NCBI RefSeq assembly: GCF_029784135.1
Contig: NC_073744.1
Coordinates: forward strand, 29,370,981 to 29,434,980
DNA from: Toxorhynchites rutilus septentrionalis
Taxonomy: Eukaryota > Arthropoda > Insecta > Diptera > Culicidae
Reading direction: 5' to 3'
Length of the DNA: 64,000 nucleotides
In this document: piece by piece, positions 12,130-24,055 of the stretch
Position numbering within the stretch: position 1 is the first letter of the stretch
Layout: each line of letters starts with the position of its first letter
The notes under the pieces: model-generated
Databases searched by the model: none
What the model was told of the DNA's origin: nothing
What the model saw: only the letters and a program-made list of their open reading frames with translations
Translations under genes and position numbers: made by a program

Positions 12130-12950
12130 GATTATCATCCCTGAAGACACACCCAACAAAAAACTCATCATTGTGATAGAAAATTTTTATCAGAAAAATA
12201 CCTGTACAAAATTCCTTGTGGAAAACTTGATACTCTTTTAAAGGATATTCATTCTAAACGGAAAATGTCATTCATCATATTAATGCAAAAATAAGTTGAT
12301 CATTCTTCCTAAAATGCATCCTTTTTTGGTTCATGCACACATGCAGTTTTATCCAGTTTCATATTCGCAAAAAAAAGCCGAATATCCGGCCTCGAAGCTT
12401 ATCGGATATCCGGTATCCGGTAGAGCAAAAAAAGTACATCTGATACTTTTCGAATGATTGGTTTCAATCAGTCAATAAAATTTTTTAAAAAAATATTATG
12501 TCTGTATGTTTATTTTTTAGGTTTACGGGTTCCGTTTTCATTCCTAAATTATTCAGTCAGCCTAAAGACATGGCCAATATCGGTTAATCTTGCATATTGC
12601 TCCACGCCCATTCTCTGCGCGTTGTTTCCATAGAAATTGTTTTCGAAACTTTTATCGCAGATTACTAGGCTGTGTGAAGTCAAAAAATCTTATCGGCATT
12701 TTCGGTTATAAACCTGCACTAAGTCTCAGTTGCAGAATGTTTGTTCAGCACTTACAATTCTTCTTAAATCAGACTTTCCTCCCCGTTTGATGTTGTCATG
12801 TGGACGTGGAATGATCCAAAACAAACATATTGCCACTTTCAAAGTGAGTCGGTGAACATTTGTTGTTAATCTCTCTGTGCATTGTTGGTACAGCTTTGAT
12901 GTGTGTCCCTATGATCAAAAGTGCTCTGCACAATTAGTCAGATGAGTAAC
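12130..12950. other. Unassigned; short GATATCCGG palindrome cluster
   Basis: At 12378-12425 the words CGAATATCCGG, CGGATATCCGG and TATCCGGTAG form overlapping palindromes, a pattern often seen at MITE ends, but no partner end was found. The rest shows no gene. Confidence 0.35.
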
Positions 12951-14500
12951 CGAGAACAGTCCCTGTAAGCCCGGGCGTTCGCAATCAGTTGCTTCGGTGT
13001 GTCAGACAAACCCACCAAACCACGATTAACTTGAGTCACACACAGCTGGCGGTTGTTTTTATCTTCTTCTTTCTTACTTTCTTGTTTCCGAAAGAGATGA
13101 CAATCCGTGTGTCCGTGTCTGCTGGTAGTGGTGGTGGTTTGCGCTCCACCGCACAGTACGTGCCTTCGGGTTCGCTACAAGCGATGAATCACATTTTGAG
13201 TCTGAAACTCGCCACCATACCTCTTATCTTGTGGGGTACCATTTTATCATTGTCCGCTTTCAGTTAGTCAGCCGTCAGTCAAGTTCGATTTCATATTTTT
13301 GACTTCTGATTAGTGTAGGAAAGAAAAAAAAGATGCAATCAACAGAAAATGATTTGAGCAGGGTGCGGAAGTTAAGATATCTCACCTCCAGTTTTCTCCA
13401 TTTCCGCCGTCAGAGTCCTCTGTTGCTCCAGAGCCTATCGCGCGATACGTAATATGTGTGTATCGTTTTCTTACGAAGTGAAGGCCCCTCTCTCATGCAC
13501 ACTATGTGGACTGGACTGTGGTGTGCTGCGCGGTGACCGCTTCACCACACACTCTAGCGGAATTCTTGTTTTCTTCTTTGTGTCAATGGTAGCCACAGCC
13601 AGGCCCTGGCTCACCGACTCGAGCCGCCGTAAGCCACGACGGATGAATTAATTTCGTTCACTGCCCCCTTTCTTCTCCAGCGCACTCACTTGTTGTTGTT
13701 AGGATCACACTTTGAGTTTATCACAATTATTTTTGTTTCTTTACATTTTTGAATCTTTCGTTATTATTTTTGTTTTGCCTATACTTTTATATTCTCATTT
13801 GTTGTCGACTCGCCCCACCGATGTTGTTTTGGGCTTGGAAATCACCGTTCGAAAGAATTACAACACTTTGCAGCATTAGATGTTTACACTGAAACGAACA
13901 CAGAAACAATGGGTTTTGAATGAATGTGTAAATGGATGTGTCATCATCGCCAGCGAAAGCGAATCCCAAATAGCTCGCGAGTGGGGTCCAAGAGAACTTC
14001 CTGTTCGCAAAGACCAAGCAGCGTAACCACGGCCGTGTAAATGCTGTTGTTATTACTATTACTGTGATGCACCTTTCTCTCGATTTGACCGAAAAGCGAG
14101 AGCTTGCACACACTGATCCTATGACGAAAATGTATGAATGATGACGATGATCTCGAGCGGAGGGAGTTTCACTACCAACACAACACAACCAAGTATGTTT
14201 AGGGTCGCGAGAAGGAGGCGGTCACTGTGCGATCACTTCTATATTCCAGCTGGCAAAGGCAAACGCAAACACTTTCTGTTGATGATAATGATGATCTTGT
14301 TGTTGTTGTTGTGTATGGTTAGAGCTGATGACAAACGGGAATAGGCTGAAGCAAAAGGAGCGCACTCACTTTGGATCTACCGTACGGATGCAGTTCATGA
14401 CTAGTTGCAGATTTCTGGCGTTCTTGACGTGGAACTACGTCTTTCATTTCTATACCGAGGTGTAAGTTCAAAATTTCGAAAACGAGAGCGTAACGCGTGC
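12951..14500. other. Single-copy-looking, GC-richer non-coding stretch
   Basis: This is less AT-rich than its surroundings, has CpGs and simple TGT/GAT runs (14130-14320), and contains none of the repeat families seen elsewhere in the window. Open frames on both strands (12989-13267 and 13454-13651 on +, 13787-14188 on -) have low-complexity, unfamiliar products. It may be promoter or 5' UTR DNA of a neighbouring gene, but no transcription signal is decisive. Confidence 0.3.
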
Positions 14501-14662
14501 AAGGTTTTGAACGTAAAAATCGCTGCTGCCGACTGAACGTAGTGTATGCTAATCACTTCATTCGAAAGAAAAAATGTTCAAGAATATGATTGTTAATTAT
14601 TGACCCGAAAACTTGTTTCAATAGCTTAAAAATAGCTTGCCTATTGAAATCACACAAAACTG

Positions 14663-14670
14663 TATATAAG
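14663..14670 (+). promoter_or_regulatory. TATA box in tandem unit 1
   Basis: TATATAAG followed after about 30 bp by TTAATCGTT, an initiator-like position. The same arrangement is kept in unit 2. Core-promoter function is inferred from spacing only. Confidence 0.4.
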
Positions 14671-15007
14671 CTGGCACCCGCTCGAAAATTAATTTAATCG
14701 TTATTGCGATGTGAGGTGAGGATGGTCTCGCTCATACGCCTATACATTATGCTCTTCTCTCCCTTTTCCATTTCTTTTCTGCGGCCGAGTAGAACGGAGC
14801 ATTTAGCCAAAATCGAGACATCGATGATAATTCGATACCTATGGGTGCCATTGACTATGGATTTGATAGTGAAGAATACGAAATGCTCAGTGTGTACTGA
14901 ATATTTCACCATATCAAATAAATCACATTGATGGAAACAGCGCTATAAAATCATTTGTTTACGAATGCCGTAATCAATCGTCGTTGAGAATTGGGTATTA
15001 TTTCTGC

Positions 15008-15161
15008 TAGTTTTTTTTCTCTATTATAGTGACTTTCTACATAGTTTGGCTGGTTCATCACTTTTACTTCCATTTTTGGAAGAATGTCGGGAGTGAGAAT
15101 TGAACTTGTGACCCTTAGCGTGAGAGGTATGGATGTTACCACTACGCCAGATCGCCTCCAC
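15008..15161 (-). mobile_element. tRNA-derived SINE (GGAGGCGATCTGGCG head), minus copy
   Basis: Read on the minus strand, the head GGAGGCGATCTGGCGTAG includes box A TGGCGTAGTGG and box B GAGTTCAATTCTC, the RNA polymerase III internal promoter. A body with CTCCCGACATTCTTCC and a tail AGTCACTATAATAGAGAAAA follow. Target duplications ATTATTTCTGC (14997-15007) and ATTATTTGTGC (15162-15172) flank it with one mismatch, and the empty site is preserved in the second tandem unit. A sister copy lies at 23491-23636. Confidence 0.8.
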
Positions 15162-15376
15162 ATTATTTGTGCCAAGTAATTCCGGGGAGGAACCCGTTCC
15201 TTCTTTATGCGTTAATAATTTTGCTTCGGATCAATGAAATGGTGTGATAATCATTTCAAACAAAAGATAACATGTCCAAGAATTATATGCTTGTTGCTTT
15301 ATGACTCAAAAAAATGTTTCAAAAAACAATTTTAAAAATTGCTTTGAAAATAGCCTATTGAAATCACGCATACCTG

Positions 15377-15384
15377 TATATAAA
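15377..15384 (+). promoter_or_regulatory. TATA box in tandem unit 2
   Basis: TATATAAA in the same context as in unit 1 (CCTGTATATAAACTGGCA), with TTTAGTTGTT about 30 bp downstream, an arthropod-initiator-like word. Confidence 0.4.
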
Positions 15385-15760
15385 CTGGCAACCGCTCGGA
15401 AATCTGTTTAGTTGTTATTGCGACGTTCACATATTGGTTACGTTCACGTGCCTATGCATTATGCCCTTCTCTCCCAATTTAATTTATTTTCTGCAGCCGA
15501 ACTAAAGGGAGCCACATTGTTTGGTGAAAGCAGAAGTTCTGATCGAATGCTCACGAATGCCGCTATCGACCGATGATTCCAATTGTCGGGGCTTGAGGAG
15601 GGGGTATTATTTGCGTTGGATATTTCCGAGGAGGAATCGTTTCCTCCTTTGACCGTTAATAATTCTTGCTGGCTGAGCGAAGTGGTATGATAATCACCTT
15701 ATCCGAAAGATGAAATGTCTAAGAGTTATGTGCTTGTTACCTATTGATTGCTAAGCCAAC

Positions 15761-16420
15761 AATTTTGTGAGCACATGCCAAAAATGTGGATGAGTTTGGG
15801 TATATAAAAAAGAAACTAATAAACGTAGGTAACTGATTAGGTCACAAAAGTTAATTAATAAAAAAAACATATAAAAAGTGGAGTTTATAAAATTTATTAA
15901 CTTTAATTTCATTGATAATATACAGCCATTCCATGCCAAACGGATATATTTATTCTCAGATTTTCGTGAAAAATGATGATTTTGTTCTTTATTCATAAGA
16001 CCCATATTTTTTTGATTAGGGTGACCATTTCCATATTAGGGTGGTCCTAAAAATAATGTTTTGCTCTTTTTTTTTTTTCCAAAAAATACTTTTTGAAAAT
16101 TCATAACTTTTGAACTACTGGACCGAATTCAAGGCAATGAAATATTTTCATTTTAAAAAAATATCACACTTGCAAAAAAAAATGGACACATAATTATTGA
16201 TTGTACTTGTTTTTTTTTAGTTTGCATAGTCTCTAGACCAAGGGCGCCATATTTTTAAACGGTTTTATTTAGCTTGCCCTGTAATTGGTATGTTTGTAAC
16301 ATGTTCGTCTGTAGCCCTTTACCACATTAATAGAAGTATGAACCCTTCCTGTTGACCGATTGGTCTAAAATTTGGAATACACCTTTATCCCTGCTGTCAT
16401 TATAAAACTGCGCATTTCAT
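15761..16420. other. AT-rich DNA with a dispersed repeat motif
   Basis: Around 16030-16150 the words TTCATAACTTTTGAACTACT and GGACCGA occur; they recur inverted at 42415-42465. This is a dispersed repeat of unknown class. No gene is visible. Confidence 0.4.
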
Positions 16421-16430
16421 GATTTAAAAA

Positions 16431-16858
16431 ATCCAAGATGGCGCTACAAAATGGCGGATTTTTCTCAAAACCCCATCAATGTGGGTATCAAATGAAAGGG
16501 CTTGACTAGTAGAACTCAGTTATTCATGAGTAATGAAAATCCAAAATGGTGAATTATATATTTCCCAAAACCCCATCAATAGAGGTATTACATGAAAGGG
16601 ATTGACTAGTAGAACACAGTTATCTATGAAAAATGCAAATCCAAAATGGCGGCCACCACAAAATGGCGGATTACATATCCATCAATAATGACATCAATAT
16701 GGGTATCAAATTAAAGGGCTTGACTAGTAGAACACAATTATAAATGAGGGATACAAATCCAAAATGGCCACCACAGCAAAATGGCGGATTACACATTTTC
16801 TCAAAGCTACTGTTAAGTTACATAGTTACTTATAAAAAAAAATGCCAATCCAAAATGA
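16431..16858 (+). repeat. ~91-118-bp tandem repeats (CCAAAATGGCGG)
   Basis: ATCCAAAATGG-type unit starts fall at 16431, 16539, 16639, 16757 and 16848. Units share ACAAAATGGCGGATT, CCCCATCAATNNGGGTATC, GAAAGGGCTTGACTAGTAGA and ACACAGTTAT. Unit length varies and the last is degraded. No coding frame spans it. Confidence 0.85.
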
Positions 16859-16859
16859 C

Positions 16860-19800
16860 CCAAAATGAGAATTGCACTGGAATCGATAACAACACCTGTA
16901 AGAAACAAAGACTCAAAACGACCGAGGTACGACTTCGTGTTGTTTTGACTGCTTTGTTAATTCGGACGTTACGGGCGTCGGAGGAAAGTGGCGTCCGAAG
17001 TAACAGCCGGGTGCTTAAAACCCGAATCTGTACATTGGATATTTTTTGTATCGGCGATGAAAAAATGAAGGCGATAGATATGTGAACGATTGTTTTTGTA
17101 ATGCATTTGTTGCATAGAACCTTTTCAAAAGTTACGCGAGATTTGACTAATAGAATGCAGTACATCATCAAAATATTCCGAACAAAATTAGGTTAGAAAT
17201 AAAACAAAAAAGTTGAATGGTTTTATTGTGCAGAAATATACTAATCATACAGATAATGTACTAAAAACTAGAAAATAGAATAAAGTAAAAAAAACTTTTT
17301 AAGTTGATCGGTTGATGTACTAAAAGCTAGAAAATAATTAGGCATGGAAAACTATCAAACTTGCAAGCAAGGCTCAACTGTGTTATTTTTTTCTTATTTA
17401 CAAATTTAACGTTTTATTCGGTGGCTTCATTTTACAGATTTATTTCTTCATCTTCAGTGATACCAAAAAATAGAATAGAAATTGGTCTTAAACCTAATAC
17501 GAAGTATGTTATGTGTATCAATAGAGCACCGAAATGTTAAACTTGTATAAACCGATTCTGAATATTATATTTTTATTGGCAACGAATGTTTATTGTGAGC
17601 ACGAGTCTTGCGTTTCCAAGATGGCTGGATAGATGTTCGAAAAACGAAAACGAAAAACAACTGGTACTCTTATTAGATTACTGTAGGTCATACTATTAAT
17701 CAGCTATCTTCACGTTTTTACTGAACTTCATGGAGAAATAAGAAGAAATAACTATCCAAATTATGTAAGAGTAAGCCTTTTACTCTCCACTGAGACAATC
17801 GCCGTCTTATTCCGCATTTGTCTTTAAAGAAGATTCGAGTTTTTTTTTTCATAAATTCTATATTTATATTTTTTGATTTGGCTCACATTTTTCATGGCTA
17901 AAAAGGACAATTTGCATCAACGGTTGGTTACTTTGACTCTAGTCTTACTTTTAAGGAAAGAAAAATTGCTTGAAAATATAAGTATAACCAGAAATGGTCG
18001 ATCGAATTGATCTGGTGTCTTCCGCAATATTCATGTTATTATTGGGGCTATATGGAGAAAATATACACAGTTCAAAAATAGTTTTATTTTTATTTTATTT
18101 CGAAAATAACAATCAGAATTCAATTTTCGCAAGAAAAATGTTTTTGATTTTTTTAACCTAAAACCTAAATTATTAATGGACCAATACGATGACAGGAAAC
18201 TCAAGTAATGAGAAATGCCACACTTACTTGAAAATTCTATGTTTTTTTCATTCAAAAATGATGATTTCTTAAACCGGACAAACCATGATCAGAGGTTGAC
18301 AAACCATGATCATATTTTCTCTTTGAAATAAATCGATGAAAAACGTAAACAATGAACAATTTGAACGCCTTATTATTAGTGACTAGAGACTTGGGGCTTT
18401 TCAACAAACCCAAACTCTAACATCATTTATCTTAATGAAGTTTATTGTACAGTGCGCCAATGTGTAGAAATAATGGACAACAAAGTTGAATTTAAAAAAA
18501 TTGTTGAGATTGGTGTTTTTATATTTTTTATTATATGTTTATAAATCACGGATAAAAAATAATCAATTCGAGGAATGTATTCAAATCGATTTGAGCTAAT
18601 GAGATATGTTCAGAATAAAAATAATAACTTGATGAGTAGAGAACTTTACGCTCAGCTGTGAGATAGAAAGCGGCTTGCTTGAGTCTACCACTCACAAACA
18701 AATCCTAGAAAGGTATACCATGGAATTCGCTGTCCCGAATAAACTGCATCGCGGGGTCATCAGGGTTCCACTGTAGTCTAGAAAAATGGAACATATATTT
18801 TTGTCAAACGGATTCAGCAGCTTCGAAAGAGGAGTTTGCCTCTACAAAGGAAAACGAATATTTGATACCCAAGATTGCCCTAAGAATATTGACGTCATGT
18901 AACGAGTACTTCTCCTTATTTTACATACACCCAAAATATGTCATTCAGGTCCATCTACTGCTTCTTTGTAGTGTTTGGTTAAACAGTGACAATGTGCGGG
19001 AGTAATTTGACAGCAGTGCGGAGTAATTTGTGACAAAAAGCTGCTTTCACACATCATAGAATTACAGCCTTAATATAATCATTTTTCAACACGAATTTGT
19101 CGATAGAATTCGAAGAGTGCTTGCTGAAAGAATTGAAAGAAGTTAAATAGCAGGTACTGCCCAGCAAACATTAAATCGTATTACTTGGCATATTCTATGT
19201 CAAATATAAAGTGGTATCGAATCACAATCGTATATAATGTCGATCAAAGTATACATCGTGTCTATCTACAATCAGATAAAATGCGGAAAACGCGTTTTCA
19301 TTTTACACGGCATAATAAGTCGTAATTCGGTGTAACAAGCATCGGTTTTCTAATAAACACTATCGTAAACTCAGTCTAATCGGCATCATATATGTATATC
19401 ATGCAGATGCAGTTTGTGAGCCGCATAAACCTATATTTTAAACCAATCTAGTACTGCAAAAAATCGTGTTGCATGTTGTGGAGAATCATCTAACAGTAAA
19501 TCATATTAGATCGTAATGGAAGACACCTCACATCATATTATGAATTTGATACATCAATAATCTTCTTTTTCTACTTTAATGTGACCAACGTTTCTAGAGA
19601 AACTTCGCCGTTTCAACGTTATAGAGATTTCTATGCCAAATAACACGCGTTGATTTCATCAAGATGATTTTTACGAGTACTTTCGTCAACCGGTCAGTCA
19701 CCCGGTTACGTCCACATCAACGGACGAATGATCAAGGGGTTGCCTGATCTAGCAAAAACATTTCACGAAAATTTTTAGCACGTTGATCCACAAAGGATAT

Positions 19801-20600
19801 TTCTCACAAGCATGGAAAATTCCGAAATTTAGTTATCATTTCAATGAAATTTCAAAATTCCTACGTATGAACATGGGTAAATAATCTAATAATCTGTGGT
19901 GTTTTTGCTATATTCGGAAGTCGGAAGCTTCCACAAAATTTTCGGTGAGTAACAAAAGTGGTATTTCTCAGGTAACCGTATTTAGAAATACCATAAAGCT
20001 CCTCTGGCGCTCTGTGTTTCGAACGACCTTTTCGTAGCAGAGCAGCTAACATTTACTTGGTAACAAATTTTGGCAGTACTAACATAATCGAAACATTGTC
20101 CAGTTCATTGCAGTCGTTACGCTCTGCTAGGAACTAAACCATTCACAACGAAACGATCAAGTGCCTATCTTTCTCCGTCTTGTAACTGACCCAAAACGGA
20201 TAATATTTCTGCCGTACGAAATTTTCTCCATATTATCCTCGTCAGATGAATACATTCACGGCTTCGCGAGAAATTTATAAATCGTTTGTACTATTAACAA
20301 TTCCAAAATTTTGAAGCTCTGTCGAAGACGGAAGCATTCGGAGTGCAATGGAGCGTTTCCCATAATTGAAACGCATCTTATGCAATTTTGGTCTCTGTTT
20401 TGTCTGCGGATCAAATTGAGGGGGAAACGCATGATTTCGAGCATAAGCAACACGGTGTTTGTAACCAAATTCTAATTTGAAAATTATACCCATATAACAC
20501 CGTGTCATTTGAAGAAGTACTTCCGAACGCCTTGTCAAATTTGAATTCGGCAATGCTGATTCCGGAATTAGTAATACAACAAGTATTTAAAACGATCACA
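16860..20600. other. AT-rich intergenic sequence, no gene seen
   Basis: No supported gene across 3.7 kb. A CCCAGCAAACATTAAATCG word near 19160 resembles common mosquito MITE ends but has no identified mate. Short open frames (18031-18255, 20275-20553 on -) are unfamiliar. Confidence 0.4.
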
Positions 20601-21300
20601 GTAAAACCAAACCATGGAACACATCACCGTATCCGGCCGCACCGTAATCTTAAAACACCCATCAACGCGGAGCAATAATCCCCGCACAGCAACTTGTGCA
20701 ACCAGCCGTGAACTGCACCCTCGACGGTAAGCGGTTGGATTCGACGGGAAAATGGAGACCCAAAGAGAACTGCTATTCGGCGGCGGCTGCTGCTGCTGCT
20801 GCCTCTACACCAGTGACTACGACCCGGATTAACTTCACACACTTCACACCGAGGCGAAAAATGTTTACTTTGCCTCACGCCATTATCCCGGAACTGGTCC
20901 ACTTTTGCCCAATCACTCACATACATACACCGTAGCACCCGTAGCTTCCCGTCACTTGCGGAATCGGATAATCCGTATGCAAACGGGGCACTGCGAACGG
21001 AAAGACACGGAATATTTGCCTCACCCTGATGATATCACTTAAATTTTGGCTTTCGAAGTACGGCGACGACAGCGACAGCGACGACGACGACGACGGCGAA
21101 TGACGAACAACTATGAAAGATTTTCTTTTTCTTCCTTTTGACGTTCGTGGGAGAGAGTTGTCTCGGCGACAGTGGCGTAGTAGCAGGAAAGTCGAGTGAG
21201 GGTTGACTGGGGGATAGGAATCGCACAGAAAAACATCAAGCACATTTTTTTGGATTCTGGATATTGAAACCCATAAATTAGTTTTCACCTAGGTGGTGCG
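20601..21300. other. CpG-rich, trinucleotide-rich stretch; possible upstream promoter/5' exon
   Basis: Contains GCTGCT and GACGAC runs and many CpGs, and a good splice donor (GACG|GTAAGC) at about 20729. It is free of the transposon families seen elsewhere and lies about 3 kb upstream of the AP-1 sigma exons. It could hold a non-coding first exon or promoter. The apparent Ala-run frame (20696-20935, +) is low complexity and not called as a gene. Confidence 0.3.
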
Positions 21301-22280
21301 GAGTCAATCAAGTTTATTTGGGCAGTTATTTTGCTTGATTTTTACTTAATTTTTCCACTGTCTGTCACATTGTCGTGACTCGAAGTGAACCATTATTATA
21401 CCAAAGAAAGACAGTTCGATTTAAAATGCGTTGCTAGGCGTTGCTACCCAAAGACCGATTTTGAATATGTTCTTGATAATTCAGCTTCAAATTCAGGAGA
21501 TACTTGTACAGTTTTTGATGAGCTTTTGAAAAAAATTAATAAAATGGCCAAGATTCAAACTCATCGATCCATAGCAAGCATCGATGATTCTTCATCGAAC
21601 CATTTGCTTCGTTAGACCACTTAAAGATGTAATACCAAGCTGTCGAGCATAAGCTTAGAAAACGCTTGCAGCAAACACTGATTTCAGTAGTCCATCATTG
21701 TTGTACAAAATTCGCTTTGGAGTGAAAGAAACGCTTTCAGTTTTTCTGACATCCAAGTAAATATCAAAGTTTCAATTAGGTCTAAATAAGTTTTTATACA
21801 TGGTATAGATCAGCATATTATGTTAGGGGCTGTCCACATACCACGTGGACAGAAAAAGCATGATTTTAGACTCCCCCTCCCCCTCCGTGGACAAGCATGG
21901 ACATTTACCAAACCCCTCCTGCTAAGTCCATGTAGACATTTTTTGCAGGCTTTTGGAAGAAAATTGTTGAATTGCGCCTATATCTAAAGTTTATTTTATA
22001 TGACCGGACCGGACCTGTAACGTTAATCCCGTTTTATCCCGATTCAAATTATCTTAATTCAAACGTCTTTGTAAAAAAAAGCAAATTGGCTTTATTAGAA
22101 GTCGTGTTTTTTTCGGTTTTTTTGAGTTTTTCACTAACATTACCTAATAGTTAATTCGTATCGCTATTCGGTTTCTTCCAAATTCCATTTATGTAGTCTT
22201 GATATTTCCGTAGTTGAATTTCACATCAAAACATCCCTTATAGGTTTCGAACAGATCATTCTTATGGTGAGTTTAGACTA
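21301..22280. other. Unassigned; one MITE-like end at 21822-21945
   Basis: GGGGCTGTCCACATACCACG, TGGACA and CTCCCCCTCCCCCTCCGTGG at 21825-21893 match a common insect MITE-terminus style, also seen around 60965-61125. No second end was identified nearby. The rest is AT-rich without genes. Confidence 0.4.
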
Positions 22281-22560
22281 GGGATATATTCATGTGAAGA
22301 AATATAATGAGATTCATAGAAATCGCATCAACCGTTTACACTAGCGCGTACTTATATAATGAATATATTCACATTTTCGGTGAATTTATTCATCTGAAGT
22401 AGAACTGCATCCAACTTGAGTGATTTCTCACCAGTGAGAAATTCACCAGCGTTTACAAATGCCTGAATTTATTCCATTCATAGTGGTTATATATACCTCG
22501 AAGAAATGTATCATATATATTCTCACCCGTTTACACCTATTTTCACGTGAATAAATCCAT
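22281..22560. mobile_element. Probable ~280-bp MITE
   Basis: The left end GGGATATATTCATGTGAA and the right end (reverse complement ATGGATTTATTCACGTGAA) are inverted copies. The interior repeats the words CGTTTACAC and AATATATTCAC. No convincing target duplication, so the limits are provisional. Confidence 0.4.
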
Positions 22561-22904
22561 CTATAGCATGAAACAACAGTCAGTTTGGAACTAACTCAGT
22601 TTTAAAAACGATTTCGCTAAAAATTTAAAGAAAAAATTGTTTTTTCACACTGTGGTGTGTTTGTTGATATGTCCAGATACAGGTCAAAATCATCTCTAAT
22701 GCGACATTGAGTATCCCTCGGTATGCCCAATTAAAAGCAAATCGCTATAGTACTCTGTGAGATGGTAAATATAGTAAGTTACATTTAGTTCGACATGTAG
22801 TCAATTGGACAGACCTGTAATGCGACACGTTTAATTGGACATTTTTCCCTCTAATTGGACGTTTTTGTAAACATTTTTCATCCCTTTTTGTTTATTTATT
22901 CGTT

Positions 22905-23022
22905 GCGTGGACGTAGTTATTCTATAACACAAAGATGGTCACAGTTGAGAGCCCTGAGCTTTGAACTCACGATAGATCGCTTACTAAGCGCACGCGCAAC
23001 CAATGTGGCTACGAAGACCCCC
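22905..23022 (-). mobile_element. tRNA-derived SINE (GTCTTCGTAGCC head), copy 1
   Basis: On the minus strand the head reads GGGGGTCTTCGTAGCCACAT, with box A TAGCCACATTGG. Box B is GAGTTCAAAGCTC. The body ends in AACTACGTCCACG. A full sister copy is at 45119-45238 and a head fragment at 29141-29167, all in minus orientation. Flanking sequence contains a ~75-bp direct repeat (22676-22750 and 23116-23190) around a CAGGTCAAAATC word. Confidence 0.7.
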
Positions 23023-23490
23023 GAAACATCGAGCTCGGGGCCCTAATTATGGCTCCACATTGAAAGTCACCACCAGACGTCGACACTGTATAACTGTCAT
23101 CGCGAATGTCCAATTACAGGTCAAAATCGTTTCCAATGCGAGTGGTGCCTCGGCATGTCGAATTAAATGTAAATTACTGTACATCAATTTTTGAAGTCTG
23201 TGTTGAAAAAGTACAAAGCAAACCAATTTTAATAGAACTATTTTTGCAGCTAAAAGCATATTATATGAAATGTACATTGAAGTACAAGAAAAAATCATTA
23301 ATTGAAATGTATTTTTGCTACAGAGATTATAAATAAAACATTTCACCCTGACGAAATATTTCTCGAGAAGAAACTTTTCAAGAGCATATTTGCATACCTT
23401 TAATGTTACTGTAGGCCTTCGATCTGATATATTTTCATTCATTGTTTCTGATTTTATACCTTTGGTTGTATAATCCAAATTCTTAGATCG

Positions 23491-23636
23491 GGAGGCGATC
23501 TGGCGTAGAGGTAACATCCATACCTCTTACGCCTCGCCACGAGTTCAATTCTCACTCCCGACATTCTTCCAAAAAAAAAAGTAAAAATGACGAACCATCT
23601 AAAATGTGTTGAAAGTCACTATAATAGAGAAAAAAT
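23491..23636 (+). mobile_element. tRNA-derived SINE (GGAGGCGATCTGGCG head), plus copy
   Basis: Box A TGGCGTAGAGG (23501-23511) and box B GAGTTCAATTCTC (23541-23553) give a pol III promoter arrangement. The A-run at 23571 and the end AGTCACTATAATAGAGAAAA match the copy at 15008-15161. No clear flanking duplication was seen. Confidence 0.75.
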
Positions 23637-23818
23637 AATTTTAGATTCAAATGTCTCTGGATTTTGTACAAAATACTTTGAAGAATCGGTAATGTTGAGA
23701 GTTTTTTTCTAATCCGTTGATTCACTTCCATTTATCGTGTACCCACGATGTACCCACAAGTTCTCACAAGCACCCACCCTACTTTAGCAAACAACTCGAC
23801 ACGATTGACATTTTCAGG

Positions 23819-23894
23819 TTCTGCTGTTTCTTCAAGTTGGATGTTTCGTTAGGAAGTTTAAAAAAAAGGGATTCTCTAGTAATTAATTGAAATG
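23819..23894 (+). other. AP-1sigma: Candidate AP-1 sigma 5' exon ending in a lone ATG
   Basis: ATG at 23892-23894 is followed directly by a GTAAGG donor, and a TTTTCAG acceptor ends at 23818, giving a possible 76-nt exon. An in-frame TAA four codons upstream of the ATG means that only this Met would be coded. Animal AP-1 sigma genes commonly place the initiator Met alone in the first coding exon and begin the next exon with ATG; here the next exon (24056) is preceded by a pyrimidine tract and CAAAG, as an acceptor should be. The product would start [10 protein letters not shown]. Another ATG|GTGAGT at 22264-22266 is a weaker alternative. No transcript data are available. Confidence 0.45.
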
Positions 23895-24055
23895 GTAAGG
23901 AATCTACAGCTAGATAACAATGCACGTTTGTATGGTCATTTGAGTACGACGAAATGATAACATTTCAAATGACTATAGTTCCAGTGATGACGTCACCGAT
24001 AAGTGCTTCGTAGATTTGTACCATTATCCATTCATTTATTTTCCTTCCCTCAAAG

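Larger units (their letters stand above)
14525..15760 (+). repeat. Tandem repeat with a TATA box in each unit
   Basis: Two main units (about 14639-15310 and 15353-15760) plus a leading partial unit (14525-14600) share order and wording: CCTATTGAAATCAC, TGTATATAA, CTGGCA, CCGCTCG, CCTAT/GCATTATG, CTTCTCTCCC, ACGAATGCCG, GGTATTATTT, GAGGAA..C, CGTTAATAATT and TGATAATCA. The first unit is longer only because a SINE sits inside it (15008-15161). Organisation resembles promoter monomers of a retrotransposon 5' UTR or duplicated LTR-like promoters; which is not decided here. Confidence 0.65.

Noticed and set aside
13787..14188. 133-codon minus-strand frame
   Set aside because: Unfamiliar product, overlaps opposite-strand frames and simple repeats; no splice or homology evidence.
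20696..20935. Open frame with an Ala run on +
   Set aside because: Low-complexity GCT/GCG run in CpG-rich DNA, overlapping an open frame on the other strand; no domain.
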